DNA of 64,000 nucleotides, from NCBI GenBank assembly GCA_905221605.1, contig CAJNDS010000425.1:27501-91500 (forward strand). Reading direction: 5' to 3'. Positions 10,597 to 20,149 of the stretch are shown one piece after another. How positions within the stretch are numbered: position 1 is the first letter of the stretch; each line of letters starts with the position of its first letter. This DNA comes from Symbiodinium natans. Lineage: Eukaryota; Sar; Dinophyceae; Suessiales; Symbiodiniaceae. The notes beneath the pieces are model-generated. The model worked only from the letters and a program-made list of their open reading frames with translations, did not search any database and had not been told where the DNA came from. Position numbers and translations under genes: made by a program.

Positions 10597-10690
10597 CCGA
10601 AGATGGTCCGTTACCTCCTTCAGAAGGGTTCTGAGGTATGGATAGAAGGGGGTTGCTTTTGAGGGCCCATACTAATGGACCATGGAACTA
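10597..10690. mobile_element. degenerate hairpin element, family C, copy 1
   Basis: It shares the pattern GGTCC-TTACC ... AGGGTTCTGAGGTATGG with sequences at 27575 and 32376. The right side has GGGCCCATACTAATGGACC, partly complementary to the left side. No coding capacity. Confidence 0.5.
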
Positions 10691-10747
10691 CCCTAACTAT
10701 AACAGGAAGGGAATTGGGGTTTCGACACAGCAAGTGAGATGTCTAGG

Positions 10748-10848
10748 TTGGGACGTTCCCCCTCATACTAACAGTCCTCAATAGGGATTATAGCACCCCC
10801 GATTATAATCCTTATTAAGGACTGCTAGGAATAGGGGGAACGTCCCAA
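10748..10848. mobile_element. TIR element with perfect 8-bp duplication (family E, copy 1)
   Basis: The 101-bp element has perfect 16-bp inverted ends, TTGGGACGTTCCCCCT and its complement. The 8-mer TGTCTAGG flanks it on both sides (10740-10747 and 10849-10856). It has no open frame, so it is non-autonomous. An 8-bp duplication is the size made by hAT-type transposases, but the family is not proven. A second copy lies at 33148-33255. Confidence 0.85.
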
Positions 10849-10961
10849 TGTCTAGGGTTTAATCCCACAGCCCAAAACTCTAAACCCTAAGCCCTAAACC
10901 CTAAGCCCTAAGCCCTAAACCCTAAACCCGAAACCCTAACCCCCAAACCTCCTTGGGCCAG

Positions 10962-11026
10962 GCTGCCTACGCGGCCGCTCCCGGTGTCGATCCCAAGGCG
11001 TGTGACCACTCCTTTGTCGGGTTGGA
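10962..11026 (+). CDS. candidate internal exon
   Basis: CCAG acceptor (958-961 of the 10-kb block) and GTGTAG donor at 11027. It reads AAYAAAPGVDPKACDHSFVG followed by LE. It is flanked by degenerate CCCTAAA on the left and TTTAGGG variants on the right. No family recognised. Confidence 0.45.
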
Positions 11027-11032
11027 GTGTAG

Positions 11033-11215
11033 GGTTTAGGGAGTGTAGGGTTTAGGGAGTGTAGGGTTTAGGGAGCGTCGGGTTTATGGGGCTTAGGGTT
11101 TAGGGTTTAGGGTTTAGGGTTTAGGGTTTGGGGTTTGGGGTTTGGGGTTTGGGGTTTGGGGTTTGGGGTTTGGGGTTTGGGGTTTGGGGTTTGGGGTTTG
11201 GGGTTTAGGGTTTAG
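11033..11215. repeat. TTTAGGG block with amplified TTTGGGG variant
   Basis: Units with a GAGTGTAGGG variant (11033-11080) lead into TTTAGGG and then about 12 perfect TTTGGGG units (11127-11205). Confidence 0.9.
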
Positions 11216-11554
11216 TTATAAGGGTCAAGGAGCCCCGCAAGCAGCAGACATTGACTTCAGCTTAAACACGAACCGAACCTTGTAAACCCTAAGCCCGCTA
11301 GGCGATAGCTCAAAGCACAATCTTGAGGGGCCCTAGATCATGAGGTTTCGGTAGGGCGGTGGAGTTTTTTTTTTTTTTTTGTTTTTTTGTGGGCTCTATT
11401 GGCTGAATGGGGCTTCTATTGTTTGCAGGGCTTTATCGGGTTTGTAGGTTTTCTAGGAGTCTCGGGTTGAGGGCTTCGCCTTTTAGAGTTTTCGGGTTTA
11501 GGGCTTCCAGACTCCCCCGTACCTGACAAGCCCTTAGCTTGCTGTTGGGTGCAG

Positions 11555-11636
11555 GCGGCTTGGAAGGAATACAGTCAAAAGAGGCGGAAGTCCGAGACCA
11601 AGAAGACCACGAAGCAGGCCAAGCTTTTGATTGAGG
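11555..11636 (+). CDS. candidate internal exon, Lys/Arg-rich
   Basis: GCAG acceptor (11551-11554) and GTTTGG donor at 11637. It reads AAWKEYSQKRRKSETKKTTK followed by QAKLLIEG. The basic, helix-prone composition would suit a nuclear or coiled-coil protein. It opens a series of similar small + strand exons to about 17.1 kb that may belong to one gene. Confidence 0.5.
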
Positions 11637-11764
11637 GTTTGGGATTGGGGTTTCAGACTTTGGGCGAAGGTTTCGTGTGGGGCCAAGACTTGGGCTCAGA
11701 GTTTGGGGTGCCTGTGGCCAGAAATCCAGCAAAGCCCACGTGCCTTGCTGGCACCTCCCGTTTA

Positions 11765-12015
11765 TAAACCCTAAACCATAACCCTAAACCCTAAACCCTA
11801 AACCCTAAACCCTAAACCCTAAACCCTAAACCCTAAACCCTTAACCCTAAACCCTAAACCCTAAACCCTAAACCCTAAACCCTAAACCCTAAACCCTAAA
11901 CCCTAAACCCTAAACCCTAGACCCTAGACCCTAGACCCTAGACCCTAGACCCTAGACCCTAGACCCTAGACCCTAGACCCTAGACCCTAGACCCTAGACC
12001 CTAGACCCTAGACCC
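11765..12015. repeat. CCCTAAA array passing into a CCCTAGA array
   Basis: About 20 CCCTAAA units switch abruptly near 11918 to about 14 perfect CCCTAGA units. Local amplification of a point variant is the simplest reading. Confidence 0.95.
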
Positions 12016-12084
12016 CTACAGCATCGGGGACATCCCTCCCAAGCCCAACGCCATTAAACAGAAAAAAACACGCTTCACGGGGAG

Positions 12085-12153
12085 GCTTCGCGCGTCAAGC
12101 TCGAGTGGGAAAGCGCGGACCTGACGTGGGGAATTTTCGTCGACCGCATGAGG
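12085..12153 (+). CDS. candidate internal exon
   Basis: AG acceptor at 12083-12084 and GTTTAG donor at 12154 bound exactly 23 codons, ASRVKLEWESADLTWGIFVD followed by RMR. The donor lies in a telomere-like unit. No family recognised. Confidence 0.4.
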
Positions 12154-12408
12154 GTTTAGGTCTTGGAGTTCCGGGGCTTTGGGTTCCGGGTTTTAGTGGA
12201 GGAGCCAGCTTCTGAGCCCGGAAAGGCATAATTTCGCGCCTGAGGTCTGGAAAACGAGTCAACGGAAGAGGAAATCTCCAGGCAGGAAAGGGGGCGCATG
12301 TCTAAAGACTACAAGCTTAGAGGTTTGTAGGCTTCGGGTTTGGGGTTTAGGGTTTAGGGTGCTCACTCAACCCAGTTAGCCCATAAAGCCCTCATGCTGT
12401 GTTTCCAG

Positions 12409-12472
12409 GATCAAGAAGGAGATCGACCGACTCTCCCAGGCGGGTGGCCTTTTGCCCTCAGAGGCTAGGGGT
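12409..12472 (+). CDS. candidate internal exon
   Basis: Strong TTTCCAG acceptor. The preferred frame reads IKKEIDRLSQAGGLLPSEA. A second frame (DQEGDRPTLPGG) is also open, so the phase is uncertain. The right edge is not fixed. Confidence 0.35.
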
Positions 12473-12504
12473 CCATGGGGTTTAGGGCTTAGGGATGTTT
12501 AGCG

Positions 12505-12585
12505 TGTAGGGTTTAGGGTTTAGGGTTTAGGGTTTAGGGTTTAGGGTTTAGGGTTTAGGGTTTAGGGTTTAGGGTTTAGGGTGTA
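12505..12585. repeat. telomere-like TTTAGGG array
   Basis: About 11 units. Two nearby copies of GGTTCATGGG(T/C)ACTT (about 12587 and 12657) also occur at 27484, pointing to another small dispersed element. Confidence 0.9.
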
Positions 12586-12721
12586 GGTTCATGGGTACTT
12601 AGACAACCCTACGATCACATTTAGGGTTTAGGGGCTCCGTGTTTAGGACTGAGGGAGGTTCATGGGCACTTGGAACCCGCTTAGAACCATGTTTAGGGTT
12701 TAGGGTTTAGGGTTTAGGGTC

Positions 12722-12752
<31 letters not shown>

Positions 12753-12976
12753 GGTTTAGGGTTTAGGGCTGGCTGGCTCTGGCAGAGTTAGGGGTTGGGG
12801 TTTCGGGCAAGCCCTAAACCCTTAGCATCTTCGAGAAAGATCTCGGAGTGCCGTTCATACCCACCAGTGCCCCACCTTAAACCCTAACCCTACACCCGAA
12901 CCCTACACCCGAAACCCGAAACCCTAAACCCGAAACCCGAGTCCTAAACCTCCGATTTCCCTTGCATCCATCCCAG

Positions 12977-13037
12977 ACACAGGCGATACACGACAACGCG
13001 GCGGCCAAGGTCATGGCCTTGGACGGAAACTTCTTGG
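12977..13037 (+). CDS. candidate internal exon
   Basis: CCCAG acceptor and GTGACC donor (13038). It reads TQAIHDNAAAKVMALDGNFL. Degenerate CCCGAAA-type repeats lie upstream. Confidence 0.4.
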
Positions 13038-13395
13038 GTGACCGGGGGCCCTGGCGGGCCCCATCGGTCGTCGTAGTGTAGTGTTAGGGTTTAAGAAGGG
13101 TTTTAGGTTAGGGTTGAACGACTCCCGGAGCCCTTAGGGTTTAGGGTTCAGGGTTTAGGGTTCAGGGCTTATGTTGTTTTCACCTCACCAGTTTTTTCCT
13201 AGGGAGGCCAGGAATGAGGGTTTGGGATGTAGGGTTGAGGGCGCTAGGATACCTGGTCTCCCCCCTACATAGCATAGGGAACCTCGTTTGCGCATCTAAG
13301 GGACCTTAAGGGTTACTTGGGGGTTATTTGGGGGCCACTTAAGTGCACAGGGACTACATAGGGGTTCTACAGGGGGTTATATAGGGGTTCTATAG

Positions 13396-13502
13396 GGCTT
13401 CAAACTCCAAACGAAAGTCAAGGAGTGGAAGCAGAAGATTGCCGAAGCCAGCAAGAGCCTGAGGGAGGTCGAATTGGAATCGAAGTGCCCTGGCCGAGAA
13501 AG
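13396..13502 (+). CDS. candidate internal exon, coiled-coil-like
   Basis: AG acceptor at 13394-13395 and GTTTAG donor at 13503. It reads GFKLQTKVKEWKQKIAEASK then SLREVELESKCPG. Spacing of hydrophobic residues and high Lys/Glu suggest a coiled coil. It may join the exons at 11555-12477 and 15813. Confidence 0.45.
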
Positions 13503-13660
13503 GTTTAGGGTTTAGGGTTCCAGGGGGCTAGGGTTCAGGGGTTTGGGGGGGTCTAGGCGTTTTTGGTTTGTGGGTTTAGGGGGTTTTATTGGGGTTTAGG
13601 GTAAGCTTGAGCCAGTTCTGTGAGGCCGTTTGGGGACCCTTGGTTAAAGATATTGCCAGG

Positions 13661-13812
13661 GCACGGTTTAGGGTTTAGGGTTTAGGGTTTAGGGTTTAGG
13701 GTTTAGGGTTTAGGGTTTAGGGTTTAGGGTTTAGGGTTTAGGGTTTAGGGTTTAGGGTTTAGGGTTTAGGGTTTAGGGTTTAGGGTTTAGGGTTTAGGGT
13801 TTAGGGTTTAGG
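13661..13812. repeat. telomere-like TTTAGGG array
   Basis: About 21 perfect units end just before the AG at 13820. Confidence 0.95.
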
Positions 13813-13819
13813 TTATAGA

Positions 13820-14260
13820 TCGCTGACTTGCAACGCCTGCTTCAGGAAAGTGCTCCGAACCTTTGAGACCGCCAGCTACAACAAAGCCGTGGCTTCTGGG
13901 CAGCTCAGGCATTCGGCTCGAGATCAATTCTGAGAGTACATCCCGCCTGGTACTCTTCCATGCCTTGAGGAGGAGTCATAGTATGATAGTAAGATATGAC
14001 TCACATCAAAATGTATCACAGATGATCAAGAACACACAGATGTCTACAGAATAAGATGGTAGAAGAGAACGAACTTCTTTGGGAAGCCAAACCGGTCAGC
14101 AAGCAGCAAATTCCGGTCCGCCCTGAGCGCCTCGACCTCCAAGACCCTCAGCCGGACCGCCTCAACCTCTAAACCCTAAACCCTCAACCTGAACCCTGTA
14201 ACCCCCAGAACTCCCAAGCTGAACACTCTGAACCCTAACCCCCCCAAAGTCTCAAGATGT
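13820..14260. other. unassigned stretch with possible exon pieces
   Basis: Short frames such as IADLQRLLQESAPN (from about 13819) and MVEENELLWEAKPVS (from 14055) are peptide-like, but their boundaries cannot be fixed. The rest shows no gene. Confidence 0.25.
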
Positions 14261-14265
14261 ACATG

Positions 14266-14267
14266 TC

Positions 14268-14300
<33 letters not shown>

Positions 14301-14366
14301 GTATACATATTTGTATACTTATCTATCTATCTAGCTAGCTATCTATCTATCTATCTGTCTATACAC
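14266..14366. repeat. TA / TATG / ATCT microsatellite cluster
   Basis: A TA run is followed by TATG repeats and ATCT/AGCT repeats. Another TG/TA run lies at 14418-14435. Confidence 0.9.
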
Positions 14367-15183
14367 ACATATTTTTGCAAATTTCGTCGACTTCAGGGTT
14401 TAGGGTTTGGAGTTTAGGTGTGTGTGTATATATACACACGTGGACACTATACCATGCTACACTGCCTCTTAACGAGCAACGGTAAGATGTACTCGGTTGC
14501 AGCATCTGATTCCTACGGGCAGTTCTCTGAATTTAGGTCCCTTTTCCTTCCCCTATGCAATACCGCACCTTATCAAGAGGGGCCCTATTTCAGAGAACGA
14601 CTCATATGGTTACGATACAAGGCAAGGCTGTCCACGGTCGTTTGGCGGGTTGGGGTTTAGGGGTTCGAGGGTTTAGGGGCTGAGGCTTGAAGTGGTCTAG
14701 GGCTTAGGTTTAAGCGCTTAAGGGTTTTTTTTAAGGTTAAGAGTTTCTTTTTGCCACTTCGTAGCCGCCACTCAACATCCTCTTGCTTGCATCACCAGCC
14801 TGATCAGATCATCGGACATGTACTTCCAGTTCTTGACACAGGACAGGGTGACCGGTAAACCTGAACTCCGAACGCAGAGACATCACAGGTGGACCGTTGC
14901 AAATATTTGGTGCAGTCCTCATCGCCATCGTAACGCAGGCTGAAGGATTCAAAGCCCCAAAGCCCCAAAGCCCTAAAACCCCAAAGCCCCAAAGCCCCGA
15001 ACCCCCAAAACCCGAAACACCCCAACTCCCGGGTTTTGGGCCAAGGGTTGAGGGTTTAGGATTTAGGGTTTTGGGGTCAAGGGCTTGGTGATCGCATTGC
15101 GAGGACACGGCCCGGGACGCAGACAGTCAGGCCAGATGCGGGGGTGGCGAGCGTCGACTTCAGCTCTTGTTGTGCTGTGGTTG

Positions 15184-15545
15184 CCCTAAACCCTAAACCC
15201 TAAACCCTAAACCCTAAACCCTAAACCCTAAACCCTAAACCCTAAACCCTAAACCCTAAACCCTAAACCCTAAACCCTAAACCCTAAACCCTAAACCCTA
15301 AACCCTAAACCCTAAACCCTAAACCTAACCCTAAACCCTAAACCCTAAACCCTAAACCCTAAACCCTAAACCCTAAACCCTAAACCCTAAACCCTAAACC
15401 CTAAACCCTAAGCCCTAAGCCCTAAGCCGTAAGCCCTAAGCCCTAAGCCCTAAGCCCTAAACCCTAAACCCTAAACCCTAAAACCTAAACCCAAGCCCTA
15501 AACCCTAAACCCTAAATCCGAAACCCTAAACCCTAAACCCTCACC
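15184..15545. repeat. long CCCTAAA array with CCCTAAG patch
   Basis: About 360 bp. CCCTAAA units are near perfect to 15410, then CCCTAAG units (15405-15455), then mixed units. Confidence 0.95.
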
Positions 15546-15812
15546 TGTCAGGCTTAGGCACCTTACATCCCCCGTGCATGACCCGTTTAGGAATGTTGGG
15601 CGAACCTAAGAAGTGTGTAGGCTTCACCCTAAACTCCAGACCCTGAACCCTGAGCCCAAAGAACCCCAAACCCCAGGCCCCAAACCCTAAAAGGGTTTAG
15701 GGTTTAGGGTTAGGGCTTAGGGTTTCGGGCACCCCAAACCCTAAACCCCAAACCCCCCAAAGCCTAAACCCCCAAACCCCAAGCCCCAAATCCTAAACCC
15801 CGAAGCCGATAG

Positions 15813-15901
15813 GTCAGCACGCTGGAGCGGTCCTGCGCCCTGATGGACAAGACCATGGACCTCCTGAAGGGGCACATCAGAAAGCTTGAGGAGGCTCCGG
15901 G
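15813..15901 (+). CDS. candidate internal exon, coiled-coil-like
   Basis: GATAG acceptor at 15808-15812 and a GTTTGG donor at 15902. It reads VSTLERSCALMDKTMDLLKG then HIRKLEEAP. Amphipathic helix character agrees with the exons at 11.5-13.5 kb. Confidence 0.5.
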
Positions 15902-16296
15902 GTTTGGGGTTTGGGGCTTAGGGGTTTGGGGTTTACGGAGTTTAGGGGCTTTGGGGGTTTGTGCTTTTTGGGGTTTAGGGTGTTTTGCTTTTTTTTTGTT
16001 TTTTTTGGGGGGGGGGGGGGTTGGGGTTGGGGTTGTGGGGTTTGGGGTTTAAGGGAGTTTAGAGGGTTTTGGGAAGTTAAGTGGTTTGTTTTGGGGGGTT
16101 TGGGGTTTTGGGGTTTTTGGGGTTTTGGGGTTTTGGGTAGGTACCTTGAAGCCCCATCCCTCCAGAACCCTATAGTGCACCCTAAACCCTGAACCCTACA
16201 CCCTAAACATCCCCAGACCCTCAACCCTACACCCTAAACCCTCAACCCTCAACCCTAAACCCTAAACCCTAACCCCAATGAAGACGCCCTTCTTAG

Positions 16297-16362
16297 ATGC
16301 CGCGTCGAGGTGGCTGCCATGTCTATCCCCGAGGAGTCGCCCGGGAAGGAGCTGTTTCCCCA
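16297..16362 (+). CDS. candidate exon
   Basis: TTCTTAG acceptor. The preferred frame reads CRVEVAAMSIPEESPGKELF. The right boundary is not clear; TTTAGGG-like units begin at 16390. Confidence 0.35.
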
Positions 16363-16399
16363 AAAGAAAACGATTCTTTTTTAAAAATAAGGGTTTAGG

Positions 16400-16475
16400 G
16401 TTTAGGGTTTAAGGTTTAAGGTTTAGGTTTGGGGTTTGGGGTTTGGGGTTTGGGGTTTGGGGTTTGGGGTTTGGG
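16400..16475. repeat. TTTAGGG then TTTGGGG units
   Basis: Short block with about seven TTTGGGG units. Confidence 0.85.
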
Positions 16476-16749
16476 GCTGCTGAGGCTTTTGGTGCGCAAG
16501 AGTTTTGGTGTTTGGGGGTTCTCCGGTTTAGGGTGCAGGGTCTGCAGTGGTTGCTAGTGGTTTCGGGCGCTGGGTGTTTGGGATTTGAGTTCAGGATTTA
16601 GGGCTTAGGCCTTGTAAGGCGTCCCCCCCGCCCCCTCCCACCCCACCCCCCCAAAAAAAAACAAAAAAAAGAAAGAGGCACAGCTGGAAACCGTTATTCA
16701 AGCCCTGTATAAAACCCGTGTCAAGCCTTGCAAAAACCCTTGTGGCGTA

Positions 16750-16752
16750 AAC

Positions 16753-16795
<43 letters not shown>

Positions 16796-16802
16796 CCCCC
16801 CA
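16750..16802. repeat. poly-C tract
   Basis: About 45 consecutive C are followed by a C-rich tail. Smaller C/G runs are at 16012 and 16627. Confidence 0.9.
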
Positions 16803-17001
16803 CCAACCCTAAACCCTAAGAAACCCTAAACCCTAAACCCTGAAGCCTGAACCCTGAACCCTGAACCCTGAACCCTGAACCCTGAACCCCAAACCCTAAA
16901 CCCTAAACCCTAAACCCTAAACCTTAAACCCTCAACCCTCAACCCTCAACCCTAAACCCTCAACCCTAAACCCTAAACCCTAAACCCGAAACCCTAAACC
17001 A
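16803..17001. repeat. CCCTAAA / CCCTGAA / CCCTCAA mixed array
   Basis: Mixed heptamers directly follow the poly-C tract and end at the exon acceptor at 17006. Confidence 0.9.
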
Positions 17002-17007
17002 TGCCAG

Positions 17008-17131
17008 GAGCTCCTCTCGCCCAGCCCGCCCTCCATGGGGAAGATGCCGAGCCCGGGCCCCTTGGGACGATCTCCGGGGCCCCTCGCCTCTCCTGGGCCC
17101 GCCGCGGTGCGGCTGCGGGCGCTTAAGGCCG
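17008..17131 (+). CDS. candidate internal exon, Pro/Ser-rich
   Basis: GCCAG acceptor and GTTTAG donor (17132). It reads ELLSPSPPSMGKMPSPGPLG, then a further Pro/Gly/Ala-rich stretch, ending LRALKA. Probably disordered, possibly phosphorylated (repeated SP). Telomere-like repeats begin at both splice sites. Confidence 0.5.
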
Positions 17132-17225
17132 GTTTAGGGTTTAGGGTTTAGGGTTGAGGGTTTAGGGTTGAGGGTTTAGGGTTTAGGGTTCAGGGTTCAG
17201 GGTTTAGGGTTTAGGGTTTAGGAAG
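17132..17225. repeat. TTTAGGG / TTGAGGG block
   Basis: It starts directly at the donor of the preceding exon. Confidence 0.9.
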
Positions 17226-17699
17226 TTTGGGTTTAGGGTTTAGGGTTTTGGGCGCGGCCTTTCCGGTGGAGTCGGGTGGCTCTCGAGGGCTTCGGAGGCT
17301 TAGGGCTTAGAGGGCTTTGGGGCTCTGGGCTTTTGGGCTCTGGGGCTTTAGGGCTTTAGCGCTTCAGGGCTTTAGGGCTTAGGGGTGGGCTTAGGGCAGT
17401 TGGAGCTCTTTGGCAAGGCTCTTGGGGTTCATGGTTGTGGTTAGGGATGTTGAAGGTTCGAGTTTCGGGGGTTTTGGGGTTGAGGGTTTAAGGTGTAGGG
17501 TTTAGGGGTTAGGGGTTTAGGGTTTGGGGCTCCAGTAGGTTTTGGGGTTGAAGGTTTTGGTTTTTTGCAGCAGGCTTGAGGGGGCGTGGGGTCGTGGGGT
17601 TTGGGGATGTGCAGGATTTGATTTGGGGCCCCTGACATGGGTGCGAGACTCCCCCGAACCCTAAATCCTAAATCCTAAGCCCGAAACTCAAAACCCTAA

Positions 17700-17723
17700 A
17701 CGCTAAACCCTAAACCCTAAACC

Positions 17724-17797
<74 letters not shown>

Positions 17798-17850
17798 ACC
17801 CTAAACCCTAAACCCTAAACCCTAAACCCTAAAGCCTAAAGCCTAAAGCC
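17700..17850. repeat. CCCTAAA array with amplified CCCTCAA variant
   Basis: About 13 CCCTCAA units (17727-17805) lie between CCCTAAA units. Confidence 0.95.
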
Positions 17851-18029
17851 TTCATGCCAGGTCCCGCCAGTGTCGCCATCTCTTCGGGACTAGCCTGAGA
17901 GCCCCGGTGTCAACGCAGCCTTTGCCCTCCCCAGAAGGAGCGCGCAAAAAGGTGTGACACTAAAGCCAAAACAGTCTCTAAACCCTTAACACTTAAACCC
18001 TAAGCCCTGAACAGTCCCTCAACCCTCAA

Positions 18030-18170
18030 CCGTTCAACCCCAAGCCTTAAGCCCTAAGCCCTAAGCCCTAAGCCCTAAGCCCGAAGCCCTAAACCCTAAG
18101 CCCTAAGCCCTAAGCCCTAAGCCCTAAGCCCTAAGCCCTAAGCCCTAATCCCTAAACCCTAAGCCCTACA
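18030..18170. repeat. CCCTAAG array
   Basis: About 18 units, mostly CCCTAAG, with CCCGAAG and CCCTAAA variants. Confidence 0.9.
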
Positions 18171-18179
18171 GACCCCAAG

Positions 18180-18700
18180 GTTTAGGGTTTATGGAGATAC
18201 CGATCGAAAGATGGCCGCTCGTGTTTGGTTACCCCCGGGCTCGCCGCGGCTGCTGTGGATCAGGACCGGTGGGTAGAAAAGCGAACCCGCAAGCGTCCCT
18301 GCAACCAGCACATTGGGAAGCCCCCCAAGCCCCGGCAGACCCCCACACGCGAGACTTGAGAGAGTTCTGAGCCAGCTCCCGACGTCTAGTTGGGACGTCT
18401 GCGCCTCGGTGTGGGTGTCGCCATGTCGGGTAGGGCCTTTATTGTGGTGTAGTGCTTGTCTAGGTTTCGTTCTAACTGCTGGTGATTGGGTGTCCTTTCT
18501 GGGATACTGATGTTGCAAAGATCCATGAATAAACGCGAGCCACTCCTGCTCTTCTTGCCTTTCGTGATAAACGATCAAAGGTTTGTTTGGTTTGGAAGCC
18601 TCACGGGATCCCTAATCCTTCTCACAGCCCTAACTGCCTGCAGCGTGAGAACTCTGGATTTGGACCTCTGTAATCCAAGCCCCGTAATACATCAAAACCC
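18180..18700. other. unique island, coding status unclear
   Basis: Both strands have open frames here (129 codons on minus, 112 on plus); neither matches a family I know. A + strand piece near 18200-18270 (KMAARVWLPPGSPRLLWIRT) is exon-like but has no firm boundaries. A poly-C/poly-A tract follows at 18700-18725. Confidence 0.25.
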
Positions 18701-18859
18701 CCCCCCCCCCCCCCAAAAAAAAAAAGAACAAGAAAAACTTCAAACAGTTCGCCCCCCTCCCCCCGCCACCCATTCTGTTAGAAGTCGACCTATAGGACCC
18801 CAAACCCTAAACCCTAAACCCTAAACCCTCCTAAACCCTAAACCCTAAACCCCAAGCCC

Positions 18860-18960
18860 CAAGCCCCAAACCCTGAGCCGAGGTCCACTCCATGGCTTCG
18901 GTTTGAGTGCCCAGTCGATCAAAGCGAACACCGCGAGGAGCCGGAGCGTTGAAAGGATCC
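18860..18960 (+). other. possible exon
   Basis: After AG near 18886 a frame reads FGLSAQSIKANTARSRSVER before leaving into T-rich repeat. Arg/Ser content is protein-like, but the boundaries are uncertain. Confidence 0.25.
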
Positions 18961-19442
18961 GAGGTTCTGGAGGTTTCAGGGATTAAGGGTTTTAGGGTTG
19001 TTGTTGGGGTTTAGGCTTTTTTGGGGGTTTAGGGTTTTTTGGGGTTTAGGGTCTTTTGGGGGTTTAAGGTTTTTTTTTTTTTTTTTTCGGGGGGGGGGGG
19101 GGGGTTAAGGTCTTTTTTAGTGTTTCAGGGGTTTAGGGTTTTAGCTTTTAGCGTTGAAAGGATTTAGGGTTCAGGGGTTTTTGGGGGTGTTAGTTGGTAG
19201 GGTCTAGGGTTTAGGGTTTAGGGTTTAGGGTTTAGGTTTTAGGGTTTAGGGTTTCGGGTTTATGGTTTTGGGTTCAGGGTTCAGGTTTTAGAGTAGAGTA
19301 GAGTGCCTTGGCCTGGGTGCTTTGAGGCGGTTAGGCCTCGGGGTCTGTGTGGCTTCAGCTAGAGGTGATCTGGCTTGCCTTCATACCTCAGCCCCAGCAG
19401 ACTGAAATCGTGAACAGGTCCCTAAAGCCTCACGGCCTACAG

Positions 19443-19560
19443 GGTTCAGGGTTTAGGGTGTAGGGTTTCCCAAACCCTAAACCCTAAACCCTAAACCCTG
19501 AACCCTAAACCCTAAACCCTAAACCCTGAACCCTGAACCCTGAACCCAGAACCCTAGACC
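19443..19560. repeat. head-to-head telomere-like junction
   Basis: TTCAGGG/TTTAGGG/TGTAGGG units meet CCCTAAA units directly through GGGTTTCCCAAACCC (about 19464-19478). Orientation (TTTAGGG)n-(CCCTAAA)n is that of a telomere-telomere fusion. Confidence 0.85.
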
Positions 19561-19721
19561 CGATAAAGCCCTAAACCGCAAGGGTTTCCGCACAAGCTGA
19601 GCCTCATCCGATGGAGGCCTGTCCGGATTCGAGAAACATGCGGGGGCCCCGAGAGAGGCGCTGCCTTCCAAGGCATGCGAGGAACTTGGGTTGAGGGTTG
19701 TTATAGGGTTTAGTGTTTGGG

Positions 19722-20148
19722 GTTTAGGGTTTAGGGTTTAGGGTTTAGGGTTTAGGGTTTAGGGTTTAGGGTTTAGGGTTTAGGGTTTAGGGTTTCATGT
19801 AAGGGCCTATCCTTTATTAGACTCTGTATTTTGGGTAGAGCGGAGAGAAGGTCTGTTCGCCGAAGGTGGAACGAGAGTGGTTTGTACGCTCAATAAATGA
19901 TGCTAACCCTAAACCCTAAACCCTGAACCCTACACCCTACACCCCTACACCCCTACACCCCTACACCCTAAACCCTAAACCCTAAACCCTAAACCCTAAA
20001 CCCTAAACCCTAAACCCTAAACCCTAAACCCTAAACCCCAAACCCTAAACCCTAAACCCTGCACCCTAAACCCTAAACCCTAAACCCTAAACGCTAAACC
20101 CTAAACCCTAAACCCTATACCCTATACCCTATACCCTAAACCCTAAAC
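19722..20148. repeat. TTTAGGG array then, after a gap, CCCTAAA / CCCTACA array
   Basis: TTTAGGG units at 19722-19796, a unique gap, then CCCTACAC variants (19925-19970), CCCTAAA units and CCCTATA variants (20115-20145). Confidence 0.9.
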
Positions 20149-20149
20149 C

